Source of the DNA: Allgaiera indica
GTDB lineage: Bacteria > Pseudomonadota > Alphaproteobacteria > Rhodobacterales > Rhodobacteraceae
Assembly: GCF_900106675.1 (NCBI RefSeq)
Contig: NZ_FNOB01000028.1
Coordinates: 1-45,404, forward strand
Reading direction: 5' to 3'
Length of the DNA stretch: 45,404 nt
In this document: in pieces, positions 30,131 to 38,271 of the stretch
Position numbering within the stretch: the stretch's first letter is position 1
Layout: each line of letters starts with the position of its first letter
Program-made: the position numbers and the translations under genes
The notes under the pieces: model-generated
The model's database searches: none
Seen by the model: the letters and a program-made list of their open reading frames with translations, nothing else
Told to the model about the DNA's origin: nothing

Positions 30131-31573
30131 CTACCGTCCTCCGGTCAGTCCCCAGAAGATCGGCACCATCACCAGCGCGCACAGCACGGTGAAGCCCAGG
30201 TTCCAGCCCCAGGTGGTGCGCCGCGGCGGGATGTCCCCGACGCGGTCAATCATCAGCACCACCGTGGCAAAGGGCGATCCCGTCATCGACAGCGCCCAGC
30301 CGCACGAAAGCGCGAAGGCGATCAACGTGGGATCGGCCGGCAACGTGGGCAGCGCCGCGAAGAGCGAGCCGAAGAACACCGCCAGCATGATCGGCGACAG
30401 CGCCAGCAGGCTGACCATCGCCAAGAGCGGCGGCAGCGCCGACAGCAACAGATAGTGCGGCACCGCATCCAGATTCAGCGCCTTCGCCAGCGCCCCCGCC
30501 GGGATCAGCGAGGCCGCCACCACCCCGATGTAGCCCGAGCACGCCAGGGTGATCGCCACCGGCGCGCTCCTGGGCGCGCCCCGGCCCAGGATCTGGCCCA
30601 CGCGCGCGCCCACCCGCGCCGCAGCGCCGGGCCGCGGCACCCCGAACTGCACCGCCAGCCAGCCCAGCATCATCAGCGGGCACGACAGCATCAGGCCGAA
30701 GAGGATGGTGTTGCCCGACAGCTCCATCGCCAGGCCGGTCATGCCGAACAGCCAGGCGCAGGCGGCGGCGAAGCGCAGCGCCCCCGCGGTCGGGAAGGCC
30801 GCCACCTGGCGCCGCGCCGCGGGCCGGTAACGGCGAAAGCGCAGGCGGTCCTCGAAGGCGCCGAGGATCAGGATCAGCACGAACACCCCCATGCCGTATT
30901 CGATCCAGCGCAGCCGGTCGACGCCGGGGATCAGTTCCATCAGCACCAGGGGCGCCATCGCCGTGGGCGACCAGATCACCGACCAGGCGAACCCGCGCAG
31001 CATGGCCGAGATCTGGCGCTGTTCGCGCACCGGGTTCAGCGCGTCGCCCGGCGTGGCCTTCTCGATCCCGTTCTGGATCAGCGGCACCAGAAAGCTGACG
31101 ACGCCCAGGTTGAACAGCACCGCCAGCGCCCCGGTGCCGATATTGAGCGCATAGTAGCGCCGCCCCGGCGGCTGGCGCGTCAGATATTCGCCACAGGCCG
31201 CCACCGCCGGAGAAGTCGCGGCGGTCTCGTGCAGAAGGCCCAGAAGCAGGATGAAGGCCATCAGGAAGCTGGCCTGATCCAGCGCGCCGCCCAACATCTG
31301 CCAGGGCGACCGCGCATGCCAGATCGCCAGGCCCGACAGCGTGGCGCTGACCACCAGAAGGTAGCCTTCGCGCAGGCCGATGCGGCCCAGGCTGCCCAGC
31401 ACCACCGCAGCCATCGCCAGCCACGCCAGATGCTGGAACGGGGCAAGGCCGGTGCCGCGCCCGGCCAGTTCCAACACCGCGACCGCGCCCAGCGCCAAGG
31501 CCAGGGCCAGATCGCGCGGCAGCATCCGGCCGGGAACGACGCCGATCGAGGGGCGGGCGGGCGTGACGGGCAT
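30131..31573 (-). CDS. Multi-pass membrane permease, substrate unknown
   Basis: A 480-residue protein with about 12 predicted transmembrane segments (for example LALALALGAVAVLELAG, FLMAFILLLGLLH, GVFVLILILGAF, LLLSALPPLLAMVSLLAL). Two halves contain comparable PxxxAPLVL / SPIMLAVFFG discontinuous-helix-like segments, typical of ion-transporter-superfamily carriers (ArsB/NhaD, DASS), but I do not recognise the family with certainty. I chose ATG 31573 because GGAGGG lies five bases upstream; an ATG at 31603 would read through the leader. A neighbouring arrangement with the Fe-S/FMN protein downstream is the only contextual clue. Confidence 0.7.
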   Translation of the reverse strand: MPVTPARPSIGVVPGRMLPRDLALALALGAVAVLELAGRGTGLAPFQHLAWLAMAAVVLGSLGRIGLREGYLLVVSATLSGLAIWHARSPWQMLGGALDQASFLMAFILLLGLLHETAATSPAVAACGEYLTRQPPGRRYYALNIGTGALAVLFNLGVVSFLVPLIQNGIEKATPGDALNPVREQRQISAMLRGFAWSVIWSPTAMAPLVLMELIPGVDRLRWIEYGMGVFVLILILGAFEDRLRFRRYRPAARRQVAAFPTAGALRFAAACAWLFGMTGLAMELSGNTILFGLMLSCPLMMLGWLAVQFGVPRPGAAARVGARVGQILGRGAPRSAPVAITLACSGYIGVVAASLIPAGALAKALNLDAVPHYLLLSALPPLLAMVSLLALSPIMLAVFFGSLFAALPTLPADPTLIAFALSCGWALSMTGSPFATVVLMIDRVGDIPPRRTTWGWNLGFTVLCALVMVPIFWGLTGGR

Positions 31574-31630
31574 GGGGCCCTCCATGGGATTCGCTGCGCG
31601 CAACTTGCGCCCGCGCGGCCCGGGGTTCCA

Positions 31631-31648
31631 GCCCCGCCCGGGCGGGGC
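31631..31648. repeat. Perfect 18-bp GC palindrome
   Basis: GCCCCGCCCGGGCGGGGC is fully self-complementary and lies 58 bases upstream of the permease start. It could form a cruciform or hairpin in the 5' region; a chance origin in such GC-rich DNA is possible. Confidence 0.4.
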
Positions 31649-31657
31649 GCGGCGTTT

Positions 31658-31695
31658 TCATGGCGTGCGCCCCGCTTCATGGCGTGCGCCCCGCA
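31658..31695. repeat. Two-copy 19-bp tandem repeat
   Basis: TCATGGCGTGCGCCCCGC occurs at 31658 and again at 31677, period 19. It lies in the divergent interval between the permease and the FAA-hydrolase gene and may be a binding-site duplication or simple slippage. Confidence 0.5.
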
Positions 31696-31820
31696 GTTGC
31701 CCCGATTGCGGGCATTTCCCGCCCCGCACCCCGGCCCACTTGCCCCTCGGCGCGGGCTGTGCTCGAACATGGCCGGTGGCGCGGGCCCGCGAAGCCCGCC
31801 CGAGGATGGAGGAGTAGGAC

Positions 31821-32666
31821 ATGAAACTGATGCGCTTTGGCCCCAGGGGCGACGAGAAACCCGCGATCGTGGATGCCGACGGGGGTCTGCGCGACCTGTC
31901 GGGGCGCTGCGCGGATTTCGCCGGCCCCGGGGTTTCGCTGGATGCGCTGGCGGCGCTGCGCGACCTGAACCCCGCCGATCTGCCGCTGGTGCAAGACCCC
32001 GGCCGCATCGCGCCCTGCCTTGCCTGGGTGCCGAATTTCCACTGCATCGGGCTGAACTATTCCAAGCACGCCGCCGAAACCGGCGCCCAGCCGCCGAAGG
32101 AGCCGATCATCTTTTCCAAGGCCACCAGCGCGCTGTCGGGACCGAACGACCCGATCGTCATCCCGCGCGATTCGGTCAAGACGGATTGGGAGGTCGAGCT
32201 GGGCATCGTCATCGGCAAGCACGCCAGCTACATCTCCGAGGCCGAGGCGCTGTCGCATGTCGCGGGCTATTGCACGATCAACGACGTCTCCGAGCGCGAA
32301 TTCCAGATGGAGCGCGGCGGCACCTGGATGAAGGGCAAGTCCGCGCCCTCCTTCGGCCCGGTCGGCCCCTGGCTGGTGACCACCGACGAGGTGCCCGACC
32401 CGCAGAAGCTGGACCTGTGGCTCAGCCTGAACGGCGAAGTGGTGCAAAGCTCGAACACCTCGGACATGATCTTCGGCGTGGCCGAGATCGTTTCCTACAT
32501 GAGCCGCTTCATGGAGCTGGTCCCAGGCGACGTGATCGCCACCGGCACGCCCTCGGGGGTGGGCATGGGGATGAAGCCGCCGCGCTTCCTGAAGCCTGGC
32601 GACGTGATCGAGCTGGAGGTTCAGGGCCTGGGCAAGCAGCGACAGAAAGCCATAGCGGCGACATAG
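31821..32666 (+). CDS. Fumarylacetoacetate hydrolase-family protein
   Basis: A 281-residue member of the FAA hydrolase superfamily, the group that includes ureidoglycolate lyase, 2-hydroxyhepta-2,4-diene-1,7-dioate isomerase and acylpyruvate hydrolases. Visible: IGLNYSKHAAET, FSKATSALSGPNDPIVIP, WEVELGIVIGK with metal-binding glutamates, NDVSEREFQ, and GDVIATGTPSGVGMG near the C-terminus. Such enzymes cleave or isomerise carbon-carbon bonds of diketo or hydroxydienoic acids using Mg2+ or Mn2+. The true substrate is not shown by context. GGAGG (near 31809) precedes ATG 31821. Confidence 0.87.
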   Translation: MKLMRFGPRGDEKPAIVDADGGLRDLSGRCADFAGPGVSLDALAALRDLNPADLPLVQDPGRIAPCLAWVPNFHCIGLNYSKHAAETGAQPPKEPIIFSKATSALSGPNDPIVIPRDSVKTDWEVELGIVIGKHASYISEAEALSHVAGYCTINDVSEREFQMERGGTWMKGKSAPSFGPVGPWLVTTDEVPDPQKLDLWLSLNGEVVQSSNTSDMIFGVAEIVSYMSRFMELVPGDVIATGTPSGVGMGMKPPRFLKPGDVIELEVQGLGKQRQKAIAAT

Positions 32667-32923
32667 ACCGCATGGACCGGCGGCGCGCGACCGACGCCCG
32701 TGCGGGGGCCATGCGGATCGCGCGCCAGCCTCGGGCAGACGTTTGCTCCGCGCCCGCGGCACGCCGCGGCAGATCGGGAAGCGGAAGGTGGGGGCGATCC
32801 GCACGCGCTTGCGTCGCCCCCGCGCCGGTTCTCGCCCGCCCCGTCAGGCCTTGAAACTCGGGGCTTGGCGCAGGCCCCGGCCCTTGCTAGGCTGGGCCGC
32901 ATCGCCATAGCCCCTCGGCCATC

Positions 32924-33757
32924 ATGCGCCATACCCTGCCCCTTGCGCCCCAGTTCTATGTGACGGCCCCGCAGCCCTGCCCCTATCTTGACGGGCGGAT
33001 GGAGCGAAAGCTGTTCACCGCGTTGCAGGGCGACCGGGCCAAGGTGCTGAACGACGCGCTGTCGAAACAGGGGTTCCGGCGGTCGCAGAACGTGCTGTAC
33101 CGGCCCTCCTGCGCGGAATGCTCGGCCTGCCTTTCGGCGCGGATCCGGGTCGCGGATTTCACCCCCAGCCGCAGCCAGCGCAAGACCCTGCGCCGCAATG
33201 CCGACCTGAAGCGCGACGCCACCAGCCCCTGGGCGACCGAGGATCAGTTCAACCTGTTCCGCCGCTACCTTGACAGCCGCCACGCCGACGGCGGCATGGC
33301 AGACATGGACATCTTCGAGTTCGCCGCGATGATCGAGGAAACGCCGGTGCGGTCGCGGGTGGTCGAATATTCCGCCCCGCCCGAAGAGGGCGCGCGCCGC
33401 CGTCAGCTGACTGCCGTGTGCCTGACCGATGTGCTCGATGACGGGCTGAGCATGGTCTATTCCTTCTACGCCCCCAACCAGGAACGCCGCAGCCTGGGCA
33501 CGCATGTCATTCTGGACCACATCACCTTGGCGCGCGAAGCCGGGCTTCCTTATGTCTATCTGGGCTATTGGGTGCCCGGCAGCCGCAAGATGGATTACAA
33601 GGCCAAGTTCTCGGCGCTGGAAATCTACAAGGACAACCGCTGGCAGCCGATCGGTGACCCCGAGGCGCATTCCTCCGAGCTGCACCCGCTGTCCGTCGAT
33701 CCGATCGCCGAACAGGTGGCACGGATCTCGCTTCCCGACAGCCTGGCACGCCGCTGA
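32924..33757 (+). CDS. bpt: Aspartate/glutamate leucyltransferase (N-end rule)
   Basis: A 277-residue aminoacyl-tRNA-protein transferase of the Bpt/Ate1 family; transfers leucine from tRNA to N-terminal Asp or Glu of proteins, marking them for ClpS/ClpAP. The N-terminal [22 protein letters not shown], the CAECSAC cysteines and the FTPSRSQRK segment form the family's amino-terminal domain; [10 protein letters not shown] and [18 protein letters not shown] form the GNAT-like C-terminal domain. Length is normal. It stands alone between the FAA hydrolase and TRAP genes. Confidence 0.93.
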   Translation: MRHTLPLAPQFYVTAPQPCPYLDGRMERKLFTALQGDRAKVLNDALSKQGFRRSQNVLYRPSCAECSACLSARIRVADFTPSRSQRKTLRRNADLKRDATSPWATEDQFNLFRRYLDSRHADGGMADMDIFEFAAMIEETPVRSRVVEYSAPPEEGARRRQLTAVCLTDVLDDGLSMVYSFYAPNQERRSLGTHVILDHITLAREAGLPYVYLGYWVPGSRKMDYKAKFSALEIYKDNRWQPIGDPEAHSSELHPLSVDPIAEQVARISLPDSLARR

Positions 33758-33873
33758 CCGCTGCGGCACTGGCATCCGCCTTCTCCGAATGCACTGGAGC
33801 TGCTCGTCCGGCCCGGCCCGGATGCGAGCGGCGCACTGCCGCGCGATGTCGCATCCCGTAAAGGTGAGAACAG

Positions 33874-33902
33874 TTGACGCTTTCTGCGATCTTCGACATA
33901 GG
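33874..33902 (+). promoter_or_regulatory. Predicted sigma-70 promoter for TRAP operon
   Basis: TTGACG (33874-33879), 17-base spacer, CATAGG (33897-33902). It lies 66-95 bases upstream of the small-permease start, at the end of the gap following bpt. Confidence 0.5.
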
Positions 33903-33968
33903 TGAGGCGCCTTTCGCCCGCCCGCCAGCGGGCACGAAAGCCCGTGAGAAAAAGAAAAGGGGAATCCT

Positions 33969-34565
33969 ATGGGAGGACTTCTGGCGTTCTCACGCGGCAT
34001 AGACCGCGTGAACGCATTCATCGGCAAATTCGTCGGCTGGCTGATCTTGCTGGCGATCTTCGTGAGCGCGGTCAACGCCACCGTCCGCAAGGTCTTCGAC
34101 ACCTCGTCGAACGCCTGGCTGGAGCTGCAGTGGTACCTGTACGGTGCCGCCTTCATGGGCGCGGCCGCCTATACCTTGCAACAGAACGAACATATCCGCA
34201 TCGACATCCTCTACGGCATGTGGAAGCGCAAGACCCAGCACTGGATCGACCTGATCGGCCATGTGCTGTTCCTGATGCCGTTCGTCACGCTGATGGTGCT
34301 TTATCTGATCCCGTGGGTCGGGCTTTCCTACCGCTCGGGCGAGATCTCGACCAATGCCGGCGGGCTGATCCTGTGGCCCGCGAAATCGTTTCTGCTGATC
34401 GGCTTCGTGATGCTGTTCTTCCAGGGACTGTCCGAAATCATCAAGAAGATCGCGGTGATGCGCGGCATCATCGAAGATCCCTCTCCCTTCGTCTCGTCGC
34501 ACGACGCCGCCGAAATGGAGGGCTCCGCCTATCTGGAAGGCCATCCCGAGGAGACCAAGAAATGA
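33969..34565 (+). CDS. TRAP transporter small permease (DctQ-type)
   Basis: A 198-residue inner-membrane protein with four membrane segments (GWLILLAIFVSAVNATV; LYGAAFMGAAAYTLQ; IGHVLFLMPFVTLMVLYLIP; SFLLIGFVMLFFQG), the DctQ pattern AxYTLQQNEHIRIDIL. It pairs with the large permease in secondary, sodium-driven uptake of organic acids. The size and pattern suggest the mannitol/chloroaromatic or 2-oxoacid subgroup, but substrate specificity resides in the binding protein, which is not here. Its TGA overlaps the next ATG (34562-34565). AAAAGGGG precedes ATG 33969. Confidence 0.9.
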   Translation: MGGLLAFSRGIDRVNAFIGKFVGWLILLAIFVSAVNATVRKVFDTSSNAWLELQWYLYGAAFMGAAAYTLQQNEHIRIDILYGMWKRKTQHWIDLIGHVLFLMPFVTLMVLYLIPWVGLSYRSGEISTNAGGLILWPAKSFLLIGFVMLFFQGLSEIIKKIAVMRGIIEDPSPFVSSHDAAEMEGSAYLEGHPEETKK

Positions 34566-36268
34566 TGGAACTCATCGGTTCGAACATGGCGCCGATCATG
34601 TTCGCCTCGCTCATCATCTTTTTGCTGATCGGCTACCCGGCGGCGTTTTCGCTGGCGGCGAACGGGCTTTTGTTCTTTGCCATCGGCGTCTGGATGGCGC
34701 CCCATTCGGCGGGCACGATCAGCCTGGACTGGCCGCTGCTTTACGCCCTGCCGGAACGCTTCTGGGGGGTGATGCAGAACGAGACATTGCTGGCCATCCC
34801 CTTCTTCACCTTCATGGGGATCGTGCTGGAAAGATCCGGCATGGCCGAGGACCTGCTGGACACGATCGGCCAACTCTTTGGCCCGATCCGCGGCGGTCTG
34901 GCCTATGCGGTGGTCGTGGTGGGCGCGCTTCTGGCGGCAACCACCGGGGTCGTGGCGGCCAGCGTGATCGCGATGGGGCTGATCAGCCTGCCGATCATGC
35001 TGCGCTACGGCTATGACCGGCGCGTGGCGACCGGGGTTATCGCGGCCTCGGGCACATTGGCGCAGATCATCCCGCCGTCGCTGGTGCTGATCGTGCTGGC
35101 CGACCAATTGGGCCGGTCGGTGGGCGACATGTACAAGGGCGCGCTGATCCCAGGGCTGGTGCTGTCGGGGATCTACCTGAGCTATGTGATGGTCATCTCG
35201 ATCGTAAAGCCCGAATGGGTGCCCGCGCTGCCGAAAGAGGCGCGCACGCTGGGGTCTGGCGTGACCTCGCTGTTCGTGGCGATCCTGGCGACGGTGGGCA
35301 TGGGCTATCTGTTCGTCATGTGGCTTTACCCGACGCATGGCGACAATGCCGACATCCTGGGCGCGGCGCTGGCGATCTTGATCATCTATGTCGCCGCCGT
35401 TCTCGACCGGAAGCTGAAGACCGGCGTGATGTCGCATCTCACCCAGCAGGTGATCATGGTGCTGATCCCGCCGCTGGCGCTGATCTTCCTGGTGCTGGGC
35501 ACGATCTTCCTGGGCGTCGCCACGCCCACCGAAGGCGGCGCGATGGGGGCCGTCGGCTCGCTGGCGCTGGCAGCGGCGAAGGGGCGGCTGAACATGACGG
35601 TGGTCAGCCAGGCGCTGGCCTCGACCACGCGGCTGGCCTCTTTCGTGATGTTCATCCTGATCGGCGCGCGGGTGTTCTCGCTGACGTTCTACGGGGTGAA
35701 CGGCCAGGTCTGGGTCGAGCATCTGTTGACCTCGCTTCCGGGCGGACAGCTGGGTTTCCTGATCGTGGTGTCGCTGTTGGTGTTCGTGCTGGCGTTCTTC
35801 CTGGACTTCTTCGAACTGGCGTTCATCATCATCCCGCTGCTGGCGCCCGCCGCCGAGAAGCTGGGGATCGACCTGATCTGGTTTGGGGTCATCCTGGGGG
35901 TGAACATGCAGACCTCGTTCATGCACCCGCCGTTCGGCTTCGCGCTGTTCTATCTGCGAAGCGTCGCGCCTCGAGGCAGTTACAAGGACCCGGTGACCGG
36001 CCAGATGACGGACGGGATCAAGACCTCACAGATCTACTGGGGGGCGGTGCCCTTCGTGCTGATCCAAGTGGTGATGGTCGCGATCGTGATCGCCTTCCCC
36101 TATATGGTGACCCATTACAAGGGCAAGCCGATCGACCTGAACAACGTCAAGATCGAGATCCCGAAGATGCCCGGACTGGGCGGGCTGGGGGCGCCCGGAT
36201 CGCCCGGATCCGGGGGCTTGGGGGCGCCGAACTTCAACATCCTGAAGACGGAGCCGAAGGGGAACTAG
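34562..36268 (+). CDS. TRAP transporter large permease (DctM-type)
   Basis: A 568-residue multi-span permease of the DctM family: FASLIIFLLIGYPAAFSLAANGL at the N-terminus, FFTFMGIVLERSGMAEDLL, GGLAYAVVVVGALLAATTGVVAASVIAMG, SGTLAQIIPPSLVLIVLADQLG, and MQTSFMHPPFGFALFYLRSVAP. It has the extended central region of the mannitol/chloroaromatic/2-oxoacid subgroup. Its C-terminal tail (about residues 535-568) is a glycine/proline-rich stretch with two GGLGAP units, unusual for a permease. Two consecutive ATG codons begin the gene (34562, 34565). A perfect terminator follows 27 bases after the stop. Confidence 0.9.
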   Translation: MMELIGSNMAPIMFASLIIFLLIGYPAAFSLAANGLLFFAIGVWMAPHSAGTISLDWPLLYALPERFWGVMQNETLLAIPFFTFMGIVLERSGMAEDLLDTIGQLFGPIRGGLAYAVVVVGALLAATTGVVAASVIAMGLISLPIMLRYGYDRRVATGVIAASGTLAQIIPPSLVLIVLADQLGRSVGDMYKGALIPGLVLSGIYLSYVMVISIVKPEWVPALPKEARTLGSGVTSLFVAILATVGMGYLFVMWLYPTHGDNADILGAALAILIIYVAAVLDRKLKTGVMSHLTQQVIMVLIPPLALIFLVLGTIFLGVATPTEGGAMGAVGSLALAAAKGRLNMTVVSQALASTTRLASFVMFILIGARVFSLTFYGVNGQVWVEHLLTSLPGGQLGFLIVVSLLVFVLAFFLDFFELAFIIIPLLAPAAEKLGIDLIWFGVILGVNMQTSFMHPPFGFALFYLRSVAPRGSYKDPVTGQMTDGIKTSQIYWGAVPFVLIQVVMVAIVIAFPYMVTHYKGKPIDLNNVKIEIPKMPGLGGLGAPGSPGSGGLGAPNFNILKTEPKGN

Positions 36269-36294
36269 CCCCCCGGAAAGCATCAAGATCCGTG

Positions 36295-36327
36295 AACCGG
36301 CGGCAGCGATGCCGCCGGTTTCATTTT
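36295..36327 (+). terminator. Rho-independent terminator after TRAP operon
   Basis: AACCGGCGGC (36295-36304), loop AGCGAT, GCCGCCGGTT (36311-36320), then TCATTTT. A perfect 10-bp stem with a T-rich tail; ends the dctQ-dctM-type transcript. Confidence 0.85.
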
Positions 36328-36334
36328 GCCAGGA

Positions 36335-36358
36335 CGCGTATTTGGGGAACAATGAAAG
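36335..36358 (+). repeat. Dispersed GTATTTG motif, copy B
   Basis: CGCGTATTTGGGGAACAATG followed by AAAG, one mismatch from the reverse-strand copy at 16956-16979 over 24 bases. It sits directly behind the TRAP terminator and before the P450 gene. Confidence 0.65.
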
Positions 36359-36406
36359 GTGGAAGCCGGGCTTGCACTTCGGGGTGCCGGGCGGTCAGAT
36401 GCGAGC

Positions 36407-37606
36407 ATGACGCGCCCCCTGCCCCGCATCGCCCAATCACCCACCGACCCTGCCTTCGTGCAGGATCCGTATGCCTTCTACGAGCGCGCCCGGGCGCTGG
36501 GAAGGCTGGTGATCTGGGAAGACTACGCCATGCCCTGCGCCGTGGGCCATGCCGCCGCCAACGCCATCCTGCGCGACCGGCGCTTCGGTCGCACCCCGCC
36601 CGTGCCGCCACCGGTCCCCGACCACCTGCGCCCCTTCCACGCGCTCGAAGAGAATTCGATGCTGGAGCTGGAGCCCCCGCGCCACACCCGGCTGCGCAAT
36701 CTGGCGCTGCGCGCCTTCACCACATCCCGGATCGCAGCGCTGGAACCCGAAATTGCAGCGCTCGCCCACAGCCTGATCGACGCCCTGCCCGAAGGCGGCG
36801 GCGACCTGATCCCCGGCTTCGCCCAGCGCCTGCCGGTGATCGTCATCGCACGTCTGCTGGGCGTGCCCGAAGACCGGGCCGACGACCTGCTGACATGGTC
36901 GAACGCCATGGTCGCGATGTACCAGGCCCGCCGCGACCGCGCGGTCGAGGACGCCGCCGCCCGCGCCGCCCGCGATTTCGCCGCCTACCTGCGCGGCCTG
37001 ATCGAGATCCGCCGCAGCCGCCCCGCCGACGATCTGCTCAGCCATCTGATCGCCGCCGAGGAGGCGGGGGCGCAACTCACTACCGACGAAATGGTCTCGA
37101 CCTGCGTGTTGCTGCTGAACGCGGGCCACGAGGCCACCGTCCACACGCTGGGCAACGCGATCAAGACCCTGCTCGAAACCCGCGCGACGCCACCCGCGCT
37201 GGCCCCTGACGCGATCGACGCCACGGTCGAGGAGGTCCTGCGCTTCGACCCGCCGCTGCACCTTTTCATGCGCTGGGCCTATGACGACATCGACGTGATG
37301 GGCCACAAGATCCCGCGCGGCACCCGCGTCGCCTGTCTGCTGGCGGCCGCGAACCGCGACCCCGGCCCTTGGAAAGACCCCACGCGCTTCGACCCCGGGC
37401 GCGTGGCCAAACCCAACCTCAGCTTCGGCGCCGGCCTGCATTTCTGCCTCGGCGCCCCGCTCGCCCGGCTAGAGCTGCGCACCGCCCTGCCGATCCTGTT
37501 CGGCCGGCTGAGGGCGCTGACCCTCGCCGTCCCGCCCCGATACGCCAACCTCTACCCCTTCCACGGCCTCGAAGCCCTGCGGGTGCGCTACGACAAGCGC
37601 CCCTAA
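36407..37606 (+). CDS. Cytochrome P450
   Basis: A 399-residue soluble bacterial P450. Heme-thiolate motif FGAGLHFCLG (residues 340-349, Cys347), I-helix oxygen-activation segment AGHEAT (239-244), ExxR at EEVLR (Glu276, Arg279), and PERF-region equivalent DPTRFDPGR (324-332). Bacterial-type P450s receive electrons from a ferredoxin and reductase; fpr in this window is a possible donor-chain member, but no ferredoxin is adjacent. The substrate is unknown. ATG 36407 (MTRPLPRIAQ) matches family N-termini; the frame opens upstream at 36359 without a ribosome site. Confidence 0.93.
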   Translation: MTRPLPRIAQSPTDPAFVQDPYAFYERARALGRLVIWEDYAMPCAVGHAAANAILRDRRFGRTPPVPPPVPDHLRPFHALEENSMLELEPPRHTRLRNLALRAFTTSRIAALEPEIAALAHSLIDALPEGGGDLIPGFAQRLPVIVIARLLGVPEDRADDLLTWSNAMVAMYQARRDRAVEDAAARAARDFAAYLRGLIEIRRSRPADDLLSHLIAAEEAGAQLTTDEMVSTCVLLLNAGHEATVHTLGNAIKTLLETRATPPALAPDAIDATVEEVLRFDPPLHLFMRWAYDDIDVMGHKIPRGTRVACLLAAANRDPGPWKDPTRFDPGRVAKPNLSFGAGLHFCLGAPLARLELRTALPILFGRLRALTLAVPPRYANLYPFHGLEALRVRYDKRP

Positions 37607-37610
37607 GCCC

Positions 37611-37633
37611 TTTCATCTTGGCGCAAATACTCC
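37611..37633 (-). repeat. Dispersed GTATTTG motif, copy C
   Basis: On the minus strand GGAGTATTTGCGCCAAGATG followed by AAA. It lies five bases beyond the P450 stop, just before a hairpin between convergent genes. Confidence 0.6.
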
Positions 37634-37641
37634 ACGGGGGT

Positions 37642-37662
37642 CCGGGGGTGTGAAACCCCCGG
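37642..37662. terminator. Hairpin between convergent genes
   Basis: CCGGGGG (37642-37648) pairs with CCCCCGG (37656-37662). It lacks T runs on either side; it may be a bidirectional transcription barrier for the P450 and Lrp-type genes. Confidence 0.4.
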
Positions 37663-37671
37663 CGCCGCCCC

Positions 37672-38133
37672 TCAAACCGGCAGAACGGTGGTCGACTTGA
37701 TCTCCTCCATCGACAGAAGCGCCGTCACATTGTGGATCTTCACCTCGGAAATCAGCGCCTGGTAAAAGGCGTCATAGGCCCGCGCATTGGCCACCCGCAC
37801 CTTCAGGATATAATCGATATCGCCCGCCAGCCGGTGCGCCTCCTGCACCTCTGGCCGCGCGCGCAGCGCCGCCAGAAAGGCCTTTTGCCAGGCGGCCTCG
37901 TGCTCTGAAGTGCGGATCAGCACGAAGAAACAGGCATCGAACCCCAGCGCCTCGGCATCCAGCAACACCGTCTGGCGCCGGATCACCCCCGCCTCGCGCA
38001 GCTTGCGAATCCGGTTCCAGACCGGCGTCTTGGACGAACCCACCTTGCCGGCGATCTCGTCCAGCGACTGGCCGGCATCCTCCTGCAATTCGGCAAGGAT
38101 TTTCCGATCCAAAGCATCCAACCGGGCCGCCAT
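37672..38133 (-). CDS. Lrp/AsnC-family transcriptional regulator
   Basis: A 153-residue Lrp-type regulator: helix-turn-helix LDRKILAELQEDAGQSLDEIAGKVGSS (residues 8-34, recognition helix SSKTPVWNRIRKL follows) and C-terminal RAM ligand domain (GDIDYILKVRVANARAYDAFYQ). These proteins bind amino acids. Being divergent from the sulfur-assimilation genes, it may be a cysteine- or methionine-responsive control of them (inferred). A tight ribosome site (GGAGGTG) precedes ATG 38133. Confidence 0.92.
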   Translation of the reverse strand: MAARLDALDRKILAELQEDAGQSLDEIAGKVGSSKTPVWNRIRKLREAGVIRRQTVLLDAEALGFDACFFVLIRTSEHEAAWQKAFLAALRARPEVQEAHRLAGDIDYILKVRVANARAYDAFYQALISEVKIHNVTALLSMEEIKSTTVLPV

Positions 38134-38212
38134 TCTTCACCTCCTTCAACAATGCAAACCTGATCCCCGCCCGCACAAGACGCAGGGACAGTATTCCTTA
38201 TTTGCGCGCATA

Positions 38213-38229
38213 TCTGGCAAATTTCCAGA
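38213..38229. promoter_or_regulatory. Palindromic site between Lrp-type and siroheme genes
   Basis: TCTGG-CAAATTT-CCAGA is a perfect interrupted dyad with an A/T core, in an A/T-rich 117-bp divergent promoter. Lrp/AsnC proteins bind imperfect dyads of this general shape. It lies about 20-40 bases upstream of the first methyltransferase ATG. Confidence 0.55.
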
Positions 38230-38271
38230 ACAATATTCTATTATTGGACCATGAAAGTGACGGAGTCCAAC

